The notes: generated from the sequence alone by a model not told the origin. DNA of 55,311 bases from RECG01 sp964444805 (GCA_964444805.1 CAYUIK010000039.1:1-55311), one strand, 5' to 3'; positions 7,175 through 15,435 are shown, numbered from the stretch's first letter. Translations and numbers: made by a program.

Positions 7175-8617
7175 ATGTATGACTATATCATAATCGGCGC
7201 CGGAATCGTCGGTACCATGATCGCTCGCGAACTCAGTCGCTACGAAGGCAAAGTCCTCGTACTCGAAAAAGAAAGCGATGTCGCGAACCATCAAACCATC
7301 GCGAACAGTGCGATCATTCATTCGGGTCACGATCCGAAGCCGGGGACGCTCAAAGCGAAACTCTCCGTAGCCGGAAACCAGCTCTATGAGAAACTTGAAA
7401 AGGAACTCGATCTCCCAATCCTGAATACCGGAGCATACGTCGTTGCCCACGATTCACGCGAAGAAAAAGTTCTATTAGAACTTTTATCAAGAGCACGTGA
7501 AAACGGTGTCTCAAAAGCCGAAATCATCTCAGGGGAACGGGCCCGGGAAACAGAGCCCAATCTTCACGAGACGATCACAAAAGTTCTCTCTCTTCCGACG
7601 ACACGCGTCACCTACCCTTGGGAAGTCGCGTTCGCAGCCATGGAAAACGCGATCGCCAACGGTGCCGAGATCCGTTTAAACAGTGAAGTTACCAGGATTA
7701 CGAAAAACGATCGAACCTACCTTGTTGAAGTCAACCACGAAAAGACGTGTGAATCCCGGTTTGTCATCAATGCGGCGGGTGTCTTTTCCGATCGGATCGC
7801 TTCTTTGATTGACAAACGAGTCCCGCTGCAAATTACGCCTAGAAAAGGGGAATACATCGTCCTCGATCGTCGCGTCAAAGGTTGGATCAACCACGTCATC
7901 TATCCCGTCCCGACGGACAAAGGAAAAGGCGTTTTAGTGACACCACAGATCCATGGAAACATCCTTCTCGGCCCGACGAGCGTTTTCGTCCATGACAAAG
8001 AAAACGTGAAGACGACACAAGAAGGTATCAAGACCATAAAAAGGGATGTTCAGTCACTCGCTTCAAACATTCCATACGACAAGACGATTCGCAGCTTTTC
8101 GGGTATTCGGGCAACGAGCAACTATGACGATTTCTACATTAAAGAATCGACTGAGCACGCGCGTTTCTACCACGTTGCCGGCATCGATTCACCCGGGTTG
8201 ACCGCCGCACCGGCAATCGCGACATACCTAGTCGAACGGATCCAAGATGCTTACCCGCTTAAAAAGAAAGCCACATTCAACCCTTACCGAAAGAAACGCC
8301 TTACGTATCACAAACTCGATGACAAAGAGAAAAAGGCCCTTTTCGAAAAGGACTCGCGCTACGGTCGTCTGGTATGCAAGTGCGAAAAGATTACCGAAGC
8401 CGAAATCGTCGAAGCCATGAAAGGCCCCCTTGGAAGCGATACGATTAAAGGCATCAAAAAGAGAGCACGAGCCGGAAGCGGGCTATGTCAGGGCGGTTAT
8501 TGTGAGCACGAGGTGCTCAAGATCATCGCTCGTGAAACGAAAAAGCCCAAAACAAAAGTCGATTATTATAACAAAAACACACCGGTATTGTTACGTGAAA
8601 CGAAGGTGAAATCATGA
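7175..8617 (+). CDS. glpA: Glycerol-3-phosphate dehydrogenase-type flavoprotein, GlpA-like
   Basis: A 480-residue FAD-dependent oxidoreductase. The N-terminal FAD-binding motif is IIIGAGIVGTMIARELSR (residues 5-22), with a DAO/GlpD-type body. After it comes a C-terminal BFD-like [2Fe-2S] domain with Cys401, Cys403, Cys438 and Cys443 (CKC...CQGGYC). This architecture is that of the large flavoprotein of anaerobic glycerol-3-phosphate dehydrogenase, which oxidises glycerol-3-phosphate to dihydroxyacetone phosphate. It is the first of four tightly joined genes (ATGA overlap with the next) ending in glpK, which supports that role. Some homologues are named L-2-hydroxyglutarate oxidase-like; the context makes that less likely. 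The start follows AGGAAGGTGA and a leader hairpin. Confidence 0.85.
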   Translation: MYDYIIIGAGIVGTMIARELSRYEGKVLVLEKESDVANHQTIANSAIIHSGHDPKPGTLKAKLSVAGNQLYEKLEKELDLPILNTGAYVVAHDSREEKVLLELLSRARENGVSKAEIISGERARETEPNLHETITKVLSLPTTRVTYPWEVAFAAMENAIANGAEIRLNSEVTRITKNDRTYLVEVNHEKTCESRFVINAAGVFSDRIASLIDKRVPLQITPRKGEYIVLDRRVKGWINHVIYPVPTDKGKGVLVTPQIHGNILLGPTSVFVHDKENVKTTQEGIKTIKRDVQSLASNIPYDKTIRSFSGIRATSNYDDFYIKESTEHARFYHVAGIDSPGLTAAPAIATYLVERIQDAYPLKKKATFNPYRKKRLTYHKLDDKEKKALFEKDSRYGRLVCKCEKITEAEIVEAMKGPLGSDTIKGIKKRARAGSGLCQGGYCEHEVLKIIARETKKPKTKVDYYNKNTPVLLRETKVKS

Positions 8618-9873
8618 ACGTCGACCTCGCGATCATCGGCGGCGGTGCGGCTGGACTCGCTGCTGCTCTAAAAGCCCACAAAGACAAACAAAAGACGATC
8701 GTCATTGAACGTGAACACGTACTCGGGGGCATACTCAACCAGTGCATCCACAACGGTTTCGGTCTTCACGTGTTCAAAGAGGAACTGACCGGACCCGAAT
8801 ACGCCACGCGTTTCATCAAGTCTTTTCTCGATCAAGGAATCGATTATCTCCTCGATACCACCGTAATTGACGTGGAAAAGACCGATGAATTCGCCATTAC
8901 GGTAACGAATGATACCGACGGTATCCAGACCATACGAAGCAAGGCCGTCATTCTGTCAACCGGTTGTTACGAACGAACGAGGGGTTCCGTCTCTCTTCCT
9001 GGTGAACGTCCTAAAGGCATCATGCCGGCCGGTAGCGCACAACGCTATTTGAACATCGACGGCTATCTCGTCGGTGAACGCGTCTTCATTCTTGGAAGCG
9101 GAGACATCGGACTGATCATGGCTCGAAGAATGACCCTCGAAGGAGCTACCGTGCTCGGCGTCGCCGAACTCATGCCCTATTCGAACGGACTGACGCGAAA
9201 TGTCGTCCAATGCCTTCATGATTTCGATATTCCCTTATATCTATCACATACGGTCGTCGATATCGAAGGGAAAGACACTTTGAAAGCCGTTACCATCCAA
9301 AAACTTGATGACAGAGGCAACTTCATCGAAGGAACACAGAAGCGTTTTGAAGTCGATACGCTCTTGTTATCGATCGGATTGATCCCCGACGTATCCCTCT
9401 TCGACTCCTTGTCCTTCACGTATAGCGCACTGACGAGAAGTGCTGTCGTCAATCAATTCTATGAATCGAGTGTCCCTGGACTCTTCGTATGCGGAAACGC
9501 GCTTCACGTGCATGACCTCGTGGATTACGTGACGAAAGAAAGTGAACAGGCAGGCGCGTGCGCAAGGCACTATCTTGAAAAAAGGATGGATGAAGCCCGT
9601 GATGAAAAAGAAGTGATCCTCGGTGATCACATTCGTTATGTCGTCCCGCAAGTCATCGATTTCAACCGTTTCAACAGTCCCTTCGAACTATCCTTTCGCA
9701 CGACCGCCAAAGCGGAAATCGGTGTTTTTCGGATCTTTCAAAACGGAAAACTCATCAAAGAAAAGAAAGCGAAGTTCATCGCTCCCGCTGAAATGGAAAA
9801 GATCACGATTAAACCGGATGAACTCAGCGGTACAGAACCACTCATGCTGACGATGGAGGTGATCAAGTCATGA
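8614..9873 (+). CDS. Second flavoprotein of the glp dehydrogenase module
   Basis: A 419-residue FAD/NAD(P)-binding oxidoreductase of the pyridine-nucleotide disulfide reductase fold. It has a first dinucleotide motif IIGGGAAGLAAALK (7-20), a second one ILGSGDIGLIMARR (159-172), and a C-terminal FAD motif VPGLFVCGNALHVHDLVD. The redox CxxC of classic disulfide reductases is absent: only one cysteine is found in GGILNQCIHNGFG. It overlaps the previous gene by ATGA and the next by ATGA, giving the three-gene set FAD oxidoreductase, FAD oxidoreductase and DUF1667 that accompanies glpK in many anaerobic Bacillota. It probably passes electrons from glycerol-3-phosphate oxidation to NAD(P)+ or another carrier; that is inference from context. 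Confidence 0.85.
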   Translation: MNVDLAIIGGGAAGLAAALKAHKDKQKTIVIEREHVLGGILNQCIHNGFGLHVFKEELTGPEYATRFIKSFLDQGIDYLLDTTVIDVEKTDEFAITVTNDTDGIQTIRSKAVILSTGCYERTRGSVSLPGERPKGIMPAGSAQRYLNIDGYLVGERVFILGSGDIGLIMARRMTLEGATVLGVAELMPYSNGLTRNVVQCLHDFDIPLYLSHTVVDIEGKDTLKAVTIQKLDDRGNFIEGTQKRFEVDTLLLSIGLIPDVSLFDSLSFTYSALTRSAVVNQFYESSVPGLFVCGNALHVHDLVDYVTKESEQAGACARHYLEKRMDEARDEKEVILGDHIRYVVPQVIDFNRFNSPFELSFRTTAKAEIGVFRIFQNGKLIKEKKAKFIAPAEMEKITIKPDELSGTEPLMLTMEVIKS

Positions 9874-10238
9874 AAGAAATGGTCTGCATTATGTGCCCAG
9901 TCGGTTGTCACCTCGAGATCGATGAACATCAGAACGTCACAGGAAACCGTTGCCCGCGTGGCATCGCCTATGCGATTAAAGAAGTAACCAATCCCACCCG
10001 CGTTCTCACGACAACCGTACGGACCACGCACGATCTCATCCCGCGCATGAGCGTGAAATCGGCCGAACCAATCCCAAAAGAACTCATTTTTCCCGCGATG
10101 GAACAGATCGATTCGATCACAGTCGAAAGAACCACGCACGTCGGCGATGTCGTCTACAAAAACATAATGGACTCGGGAATCGATCTGATTGCTACAAAAA
10201 ACGTCGTTTTCGAGTACAATAGTAGTGAAAGGAAGTGA
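9870..10238 (+). CDS. DUF1667 iron-sulfur-type protein of the glp module
   Basis: A 122-residue DUF1667 protein. Near its N-terminus it carries four cysteines at 6, 9, 13 and 28 (CIMCPVGC then RCPRG), a pattern fit for an iron-sulfur cluster. The rest has the family's conserved TNPTRVLTTTVR segment. It overlaps the previous flavoprotein gene by four bases. In other anaerobic Bacillota this protein is always the third member of the two-flavoprotein glycerol-3-phosphate dehydrogenase set; its exact task, perhaps electron transfer, is not established. glpK starts six bases after its stop. Confidence 0.85.
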   Translation: MKEMVCIMCPVGCHLEIDEHQNVTGNRCPRGIAYAIKEVTNPTRVLTTTVRTTHDLIPRMSVKSAEPIPKELIFPAMEQIDSITVERTTHVGDVVYKNIMDSGIDLIATKNVVFEYNSSERK

Positions 10239-10243
10239 CTCCC

Positions 10244-11734
10244 ATGAAACGATATATTATGGCAATCGACCAAGGAACAACGAGTACGCGGACGATCATC
10301 TTCGATCATAGCGGTAATATCGTATCTCAGGCACAACGAGAGATCAAACAATACTATCCGCAACCGGGGTGGGTTGAACATGATCCGAATGAGATCTGGT
10401 TGAGTGTTCTCTCAACGATGGCTCGAGCACTCGAACTCAAGAACATCGGACCGGAAAGCATCCACGCGATCGGGATAACCAATCAACGTGAAACAACGGT
10501 CATATGGGACAAGAATACCGGACAACCCATCCATCCGGCTATTGTGTGGCAATCGCGGCAATCGAATGAAATCTGCGACGATTTGAAAAGAAACGGATAT
10601 GAACCCCTTTTCAAAGAGAAGACCGGGCTCATGATCGATGCCTATTTTTCCGGAACCAAGATCAAGTGGATTTTAGATCACGTCGAAGGAGCTCGCGATC
10701 GAGCTGAAAACAAAACCTTGATGTTCGGAACGATCGACTCTTGGCTCGTTTATAAGTTAAGTGGTGGTGATCACGTCACCGATCATACCAACGCAAGTCG
10801 AACGCTCCTTTTCAATATACACACGAGAACGTGGGACGACGAGCTATGCAGGATTCTTGGTGTCGATCCTTCGATGTTGCCGAAAGTGAATGCTTCATCG
10901 GAAATTCACAGCTATACGGTACCCTATCACTTTTTTGGTTGTAAAGTACCGATTAGCGGAATCGCCGGCGATCAGCAGGCTGCCCTATTCGGTCAGGCAT
11001 GCTTCGAAAAGGGGAGTGTCAAAAATACGTATGGTACCGGCTGTTTCATGCTAATGAACACAGGAGGCGAACCAATCGCTTCCGAACACGGACTCTTGAC
11101 GACGCTCGCCTGTAGCGTTGGTGACGAGATCAATTATGCCCTTGAGGGCAGTATCTTTGTCGGGGGTTCTTCGGTTCAATGGCTTAGAGACGGCTTGAAC
11201 ATCATCGAAACCGCCGCGGAAACCGAACCGTTGGCTCAGAGTCTTTCCTCGAATGAAGGTGTCTATATCGTTCCAGCATTCGTCGGACTCGGTACGCCTT
11301 ATTGGGATTCCGATGCACGAGGAGCAATCTTCGGCCTTACCCGCGGAACGACAAAAGAGCACTTTGCCAGAGCCGTACTTGAAGCGATATGTTACCAGTC
11401 GATGGACGTACTTAGAGCGATGGAAGAGGATACGAAACTTCCGATCAAGTCGTTCAAAGTCGACGGTGGAGCAACAACAAACCAGTTTCTCATGCAGTTC
11501 CAATCGGATATTCTCAATTTAGAAGTCGAGCGACCCTATATCCTGGAAACGACGGCTCTCGGTGCGGCATATCTCGCTGGATTGTCGACCGGATTCTGGC
11601 ACTCGAAGGAAGAAATCAAGGAATCCTGGAAGTTGCAGAAACGATTCATTCCTTCAATACCTGAAGCGACAAGAGCTCAGTATATTAAGGGTTGGAAAAA
11701 GGCCGTTTCTACGACACGAAATTTTAAATTGTAG
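10244..11734 (+). CDS. glpK: Glycerol kinase
   Basis: A 496-residue FGGY-family kinase that converts glycerol and ATP to glycerol-3-phosphate, the same length as Bacillus GlpK. Signatures are the phosphate loop DQGTTSTRTIIFD, the substrate region GITNQRETTVIWD, FGTIDSWLVYKLSGG, GTPYWDSDARGAIFGLTRGT and the adenosine-site KVDGGATTNQFLMQFQSDIL. His229 in VPYHFFG matches the histidine that HPr phosphorylates in Bacillota glycerol kinases, so PTS-dependent activation is likely. The ATG at 10244 has AGGAAG at 8 bases; a GTG at 10235 overlaps the previous stop and lacks spacing. It ends the glp operon. No glycerol facilitator (glpF) gene is present nearby. Confidence 0.97.
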   Translation: MKRYIMAIDQGTTSTRTIIFDHSGNIVSQAQREIKQYYPQPGWVEHDPNEIWLSVLSTMARALELKNIGPESIHAIGITNQRETTVIWDKNTGQPIHPAIVWQSRQSNEICDDLKRNGYEPLFKEKTGLMIDAYFSGTKIKWILDHVEGARDRAENKTLMFGTIDSWLVYKLSGGDHVTDHTNASRTLLFNIHTRTWDDELCRILGVDPSMLPKVNASSEIHSYTVPYHFFGCKVPISGIAGDQQAALFGQACFEKGSVKNTYGTGCFMLMNTGGEPIASEHGLLTTLACSVGDEINYALEGSIFVGGSSVQWLRDGLNIIETAAETEPLAQSLSSNEGVYIVPAFVGLGTPYWDSDARGAIFGLTRGTTKEHFARAVLEAICYQSMDVLRAMEEDTKLPIKSFKVDGGATTNQFLMQFQSDILNLEVERPYILETTALGAAYLAGLSTGFWHSKEEIKESWKLQKRFIPSIPEATRAQYIKGWKKAVSTTRNFKL

Positions 11735-11793
11735 ATTCTTATGGAAATAAGTCGTTCGCTATAGTATACTGATTCCTATAGGAGGTGTATGAC

Positions 11794-12117
11794 ATGAAAC
11801 AATATGCAATCGATTTGGAAACATTGAAAAAAGAGATAAAACATCGCGTCGTTTTTGATCAGACGGCGATCTTACTGATCTTAAAGGGTGATCATGTCTA
11901 TGCGATCAGTGATCGTTGCCCACATATGGGAGCGTCCCTCCTACATGGAGAAATCGATAACGATACGATTGAATGTCCAAAACATCATGCAAAGATCGAT
12001 TTCACCAGTGGGAAAGTCATCGACCGAGCAAAGATTCTATTCGTGAAGTTTCCAACCAAAGACACCATCAGCTATCCGACAGAAATCAAAGATGGAAAAG
12101 TATACGTTGACCTGTGA
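11794..12117 (+). CDS. Small Rieske-type [2Fe-2S] protein
   Basis: A 107-residue single-domain Rieske ferredoxin. The cluster ligands are visible as Cys42-x-His44 in RCPHMGA and Cys61-x2-His64 in ECPKHHAK. Nothing else is fused to the domain, and there is no signal peptide or membrane helix. Such proteins serve as electron carriers, or as small subunits of nitrite reductase and dioxygenases, none of which lies nearby. The start has a very strong AGGAGGTG six bases ahead, and TATACT (11765-11770) suggests its own promoter, so it may be separate from the glp operon it follows by 60 bases. An electron-carrier role for the glycerol-3-phosphate dehydrogenase is only a guess from position. Confidence 0.85.
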   Translation: MKQYAIDLETLKKEIKHRVVFDQTAILLILKGDHVYAISDRCPHMGASLLHGEIDNDTIECPKHHAKIDFTSGKVIDRAKILFVKFPTKDTISYPTEIKDGKVYVDL

Positions 12118-12148
12118 TTTCGACCGATTTGATTTGTTTGATCAGACA

Positions 12149-12180
12149 TATAAAAAGCGCCTAGTAAGGCGCTTTTTATA
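12149..12180. terminator. Bidirectional terminator
   Basis: A 13-base perfect stem TATAAAAAGCGCC / GGCGCTTTTTATA with a TAGTAA loop lies between the convergent Rieske and alpha/beta hydrolase genes. A-rich and T-rich flanks allow it to end transcripts from both sides. Confidence 0.92.
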
Positions 12181-12186
12181 TACTTT

Positions 12187-13197
12187 CTAGCGTGCGAGAA
12201 ACGTGATGAGATCACGGACAGTACGTAAGGGGTCCTCTTCCATTGGAACATGGCCTAGTCCGGAATAAACGATGACATTCTCATCAGCAAGATCGAGTGA
12301 CTCCTTGAAGGCATCCGCATATTCTAAGGGGATCCACGTATCCTCTTCACCCCACAAAACGAGCGACGGAATCCTCATCTCTTTGACCCGTACAAGACGT
12401 TCAGCATCACTCATCCCTTCTTCTTCCTCTTGGGTATTTCTAAGTATCGATTGACGATTCCCCGGCCGTCTTAAGAGTTCGTAGTACCGTGTAACGGTCT
12501 TTGAATCGGGTTCTTGATCCGATCCATAGACGCCATCGAGCACATACCCTAATAGAAATCGCGGCGTCATCTGACTGACGATTCCGGAAACAATTTTTGT
12601 ACGCATTATATCCGGTAGTTGGTCACGACCATTCTCATAGCTCATCGCTGGATGGACAGCATCGATCAAAATCAGATGAGATACTGAAAAAGAATCTTTT
12701 CCCGCATACTCGCTTGTGAAATACCAGCTTACACCGCCACCCATCGAGTTACCACCGATAGCAACGTTATCGATCTCAAGATGGTCGATGACTGCCTTTA
12801 CGACCGCAGCTGATCGTCTTAAAGATGTGGTTTGGTCATGAAAACCACCGCTTAGACCATGGTAAGGCAAATCGATCATGAGCACACGATATCCCGCTTC
12901 GTTTAGACGGTCAGCCCATGGTATGAACGTATGCGAAGAAGAAAAGGCGCCGTGCAAGAGAACTACGACGGGATCATCATCGTTCCCGGAGATCTGGTAA
13001 TGTGTTTTAATGGTCAGAGGATTTCCGTTAAGATCAGAAATCTCCGCTTCTAAATATGCCGAATGATCGGTAAAATACGCGTCTTCAAGTCGATCAATTG
13101 GCATGTCGAGTCGCATGAAAACCACAAGGATCACAATGATCATGACCAATAGAACAAGCGTGATCACTTTTAGAATACGTAAGAGTTTACGTGCCAT
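12187..13197 (-). CDS. Membrane-anchored alpha/beta hydrolase
   Basis: A 336-residue alpha/beta-fold hydrolase with one N-terminal membrane helix (about residues 8-28), placing the enzyme at the outer face of the membrane or on its surface. The fold elements are the oxyanion-hole HGAFSS (82-87), nucleophile elbow GGNSMGGG with Ser151, Asp286 in WGEEDTWIP and His316 in GLGHVPMEE, a complete catalytic triad. Many such proteins are esterases or lipases, but the substrate cannot be read from sequence. It is a single gene, convergent with the Rieske gene and sharing its terminator. Upstream lies an AT-rich gap of about 400 bases. Confidence 0.85.
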   Translation of the reverse strand: MARKLLRILKVITLVLLVMIIVILVVFMRLDMPIDRLEDAYFTDHSAYLEAEISDLNGNPLTIKTHYQISGNDDDPVVVLLHGAFSSSHTFIPWADRLNEAGYRVLMIDLPYHGLSGGFHDQTTSLRRSAAVVKAVIDHLEIDNVAIGGNSMGGGVSWYFTSEYAGKDSFSVSHLILIDAVHPAMSYENGRDQLPDIMRTKIVSGIVSQMTPRFLLGYVLDGVYGSDQEPDSKTVTRYYELLRRPGNRQSILRNTQEEEEGMSDAERLVRVKEMRIPSLVLWGEEDTWIPLEYADAFKESLDLADENVIVYSGLGHVPMEEDPLRTVRDLITFLAR

Positions 13198-13594
13198 ATA
13201 AACATCATCCTTTCCCTGTCATGAAACATCTTACCACAATCACTTTGATTCGGCTACCGATATACCAACTCGGATTTTTGATCGCATAAAACACTTATAT
13301 ATAACAAAAAACGACCATTTAGAGATGTTCGAGTTAGGACTACCTCAAAAAGGATTGTTTGTGTTGTCATTTGATCGTTTTGCTCATTCAGTTGGATAAA
13401 AAATCTTAAGAAAAACCATGTAAATCATCGTATATGCGTGGCGACGAAAGTAATTGCGCTATGACCCGTGAATCATTCTTTTTTGTTTTCTGACTTCGTT
13501 GTGAAGGCTCATGACAGTCCAAACCTTCGTATTCTATAACTGACTTCTAGAAATATGTTATAATTGAGTTAAATCGATTTGATCGAATATATTT
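13198..13594. other. Intergenic stretch, no gene recognised
   Basis: Nearly 400 bases hold no ORF with a convincing ribosome site on either strand. It contains the promoter region of the alpha/beta hydrolase at its left end and the 3' side of the broken peptide gene at its right. TATAAC (13535-13540) and GTTATA (13557-13562) form a weak inverted repeat without a T-run, so it is not called a terminator. Confidence 0.5.
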
Positions 13595-13775
13595 CTACAA
13601 TTCGACCCACTCAGGAAATCCGGCATCCTCATAGTCGAGTTCGACCCACTTGAATAAAATCCTGCTTCTTCATAGTCGAGTGTTGCCCCCTGATCATTCA
13701 TGTCTATTTCGTTAGCGGCAATATGATTAAAGAAGAACCCCACAAGAAGTAGAATGATAATAAATAATTTGTCAT
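13595..13775 (-). pseudogene. Frameshifted secreted peptide precursor with tandem repeats
   Basis: The ATG at 13775 has a good ribosome site (GGGAGG, 7 bases) but the frame runs into a stop after 23 hydrophobic codons. Two one-base changes restore a coherent protein: one more A in the A-run right after codon 2, and one more T in the T-run of the first repeat. The restored 60-residue product starts MTKLFIIILLLVGFFFN, a clear signal peptide ending near HIAA. A spacer NEIDMNDQGAT is followed by two similar units, LDYEEAGFLFKWVE and LDYEDAGFPEWVEL, the second running exactly into TAG at 13597-13595. At DNA level the units are a 41/39-base tandem repeat (13601-13680). It is divergent from the HTH-TPR regulator at 13865, as some pheromone genes are from theirs. 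Either a decayed gene or a sequencing artefact in homopolymers; the pheromone role is inference. Confidence 0.6.
13601..13680. repeat. Tandem repeat, two copies of about 40 bases
   Basis: TTCGACCCACT...CATAGTCGAG occurs twice in direct succession (13601-13639, 39 bases, and 13640-13680, 41 bases). On the minus strand it encodes the two LDYE-x-AGF...WVE units of the peptide precursor. The two-base length difference is what breaks the reading frame. Confidence 0.85.
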
Positions 13776-13802
13776 GGCTACGCCTCCCTTTCTCTTGATT
13801 GT

Positions 13803-13840
13803 ATGATAATTAGGGCGGAACCAACAGGGCGTATATGTCC
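13803..13840. promoter_or_regulatory. Divergent promoter with AGGGCG direct repeats
   Basis: Between the peptide gene and the regulator, AGGGCG occurs twice (13812-13817 and 13826-13831), 14 bases apart. TACAAT on the minus strand (13800-13805) could be the -10 of the peptide gene. The repeats are candidate binding sites for the HTH-TPR regulator; this is not tested. Confidence 0.35.
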
Positions 13841-13864
13841 CATTCGTACAAAAAGGTGAAGAAA

Positions 13865-14797
13865 ATGAAATCCAAAGAGTTTTGTACATACTTGGAACGC
13901 TTGCGTTCCGCCCGCGGTATCTCCCAAGATAAATTCACATGTGACATCGTGTCTTTGCGGCAATATCGTCGTTATCTCAAGGGCGAATCGGATATTCCTT
14001 TTCAAATCATACACCAACTCTCTGAACGGATTGGGATCAAAACGAACAATCTTCTCAGAGAATTTGAAATTGCAAAAGTCGAAGAAACGAATACGATCAA
14101 CGCTCTCTACAAACTTGCCGTAAACATGGCTCATCGCGATTTCAAGGCTAAACTAAAAGAAATCCCGCTTGAACACATCATCGATCAGACGAATAAATTA
14201 CTATACCAACACAGTGTTATCATACATCAATACCTTACTCACACCATATCAAAAGAATATGCCGCTTTACAAAACATCAAGTTGATCGACTATCCCAAAA
14301 TACTGGATCAGTTGATCATAACATCCATAGAAATGCTCATTCTCAGTTCACTGCTCGACCTCCTCGATGATCACGAACGCGTGAAAATTGCCGACAAACT
14401 CAAATCATACCTCGTTGATTCTTCCGTCGTCATCAGTGGTGGTAATGATCGGATCTATCCTTTAATTCTTTATCGTCTCGCTAAATATTCTGGTATGAAG
14501 TCCGATGATCCAAGTGTCATTCAATATTGTGATCTCGCCATCGAACGGAGTCATATGACCAACTCTTATTTCCTTATGGACTATTTTTACTACTTCAATG
14601 CACTCGCAAATCGCAATCTCGGTCATAAAGAAAAATCCGATGACATGCTCTTTCATTGCTACAACATTCTACAGTTCGAAGGCAACAAGAATAAGATCAA
14701 AAAACTTACTGAACTCATCGAGAAAGACTTCTCAATCGATTTTTCCACCTTTATTTGCGACTATATCGCTTCTTTGTCATCCAAAAAACATCAATAA
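13865..14797 (+). CDS. HTH-TPR transcriptional regulator, RRNPP-like
   Basis: A 310-residue protein with an N-terminal XRE-type helix-turn-helix (about residues 5-60; LRSARGISQDKF, SLRQYRRYLKGES, LSERIGI) followed by an all-helical region of about 240 residues that resembles TPR-like repeats, most clearly in IQYCDLAIERSHMTNSYFLM and YFNALANRNLGHKEKSDDML. This layout is that of Rgg/PlcR/ComR-type regulators, which bind imported peptide pheromones in the TPR part. The ATG at 13865 has AAGGTGA 6-8 bases ahead; an ATG at 13835 would add ten residues. It is divergent from a (broken) small secreted-peptide gene 89 bases away, which supports a peptide-responsive role. No target genes besides these can be named. 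Confidence 0.72.
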   Translation: MKSKEFCTYLERLRSARGISQDKFTCDIVSLRQYRRYLKGESDIPFQIIHQLSERIGIKTNNLLREFEIAKVEETNTINALYKLAVNMAHRDFKAKLKEIPLEHIIDQTNKLLYQHSVIIHQYLTHTISKEYAALQNIKLIDYPKILDQLIITSIEMLILSSLLDLLDDHERVKIADKLKSYLVDSSVVISGGNDRIYPLILYRLAKYSGMKSDDPSVIQYCDLAIERSHMTNSYFLMDYFYYFNALANRNLGHKEKSDDMLFHCYNILQFEGNKNKIKKLTELIEKDFSIDFSTFICDYIASLSSKKHQ

Positions 14798-14821
14798 AAA
14801 ACGATGCCTATACGCACCGTT
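14796..14821 (-). terminator. Terminator of the GNAT gene
   Basis: On the minus strand AACGGTGC pairs with GCATCGTT (one G-U), with a GTATAG loop, followed by TTTTT. It lies directly after the stop of the acetyltransferase gene. On the plus strand the wobble pair becomes A-C, so it is weaker for the convergent regulator gene. Confidence 0.8.
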
Positions 14822-14824
14822 CTT

Positions 14825-15352
14825 TCACACGTACAGACCCATTTCGAGTCGTACTTCCTTCTTTTTGATGTCCTGATTGGTATACGCCATAATGTCAATA
14901 CCGGTAAACCGAAATCCTTGGTTAAAATAGAACGAAATCGCCGAAACATTACAGGATTGCACTTCAAGGACGATCGCTCGACTTCCACTTTTTCTGGCAC
15001 GTTTTTTTATATGTTTAATCAGTGATTGCCCATATCCCCGACGCCGAAACTTCCTTTCTACAAGGATATTCCAAATCCGATAACGACCGTTCCATGACTC
15101 AACGGATCCTTCGATTACTGCAGCGATTTTTTTCCGCTCGAAAATGGCGAAGACTTCGGGGTTATCGATGTAATCAGCAAACAGATGCGCTTTGACCGTC
15201 TTTTTGCGCTTTCGCAAAAAGCGTCTTTTTTTTATGGTGAACGTCGTATCGTGTTTTCCCTTAACGCGAACACGGTAATAACCTTTGGTCTCATATCCGA
15301 GATCGAGTTCGTGCTTTTCGTACTTCGTGCGATCGAGTTCGACGATTTTCAT
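14825..15352 (-). CDS. GNAT N-acetyltransferase, streptothricin acetyltransferase-like
   Basis: A 176-residue GNAT-fold acetyltransferase. The acetyl-CoA loop is VERKFRRRGYGQSLIKHI, and downstream AIVLEVQSCNVSAISFYFNQGF and GIDIMAYTNQD match the pattern of streptothricin acetyltransferases (Sat/SatA type), which acetylate a lysine side chain of the antibiotic. Many chromosomal members of this group have unknown natural substrates, so a resistance role should not be assumed. The N-terminal 60 residues are basic and more variable. The ATG at 15352 follows GAGGGTGA; a longer in-frame start at 15412 has no ribosome site. It is a single gene, ended by its own terminator and convergent with the HTH-TPR regulator. 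Confidence 0.8.
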   Translation of the reverse strand: MKIVELDRTKYEKHELDLGYETKGYYRVRVKGKHDTTFTIKKRRFLRKRKKTVKAHLFADYIDNPEVFAIFERKKIAAVIEGSVESWNGRYRIWNILVERKFRRRGYGQSLIKHIKKRARKSGSRAIVLEVQSCNVSAISFYFNQGFRFTGIDIMAYTNQDIKKKEVRLEMGLYV

Positions 15353-15435
15353 ATAGTCACCCTCATCCTGTGTAGTCAATCTATTTATATCACATTTCGA
15401 TTGAATTATCAAAAGCCTAAAACATTTTATTCCGT

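Noticed and set aside
13535..13562. Inverted repeat TATAAC...GTTATA as terminator of the peptide gene
   Set aside because: The arms are AT-only and short and no U-run follows on either strand.
13557..13564. TATAAT on the plus strand as promoter of an antisense RNA to the peptide gene
   Set aside because: No -35 box at a proper distance was found, so an antisense RNA as in prgX/prgQ systems cannot be supported.
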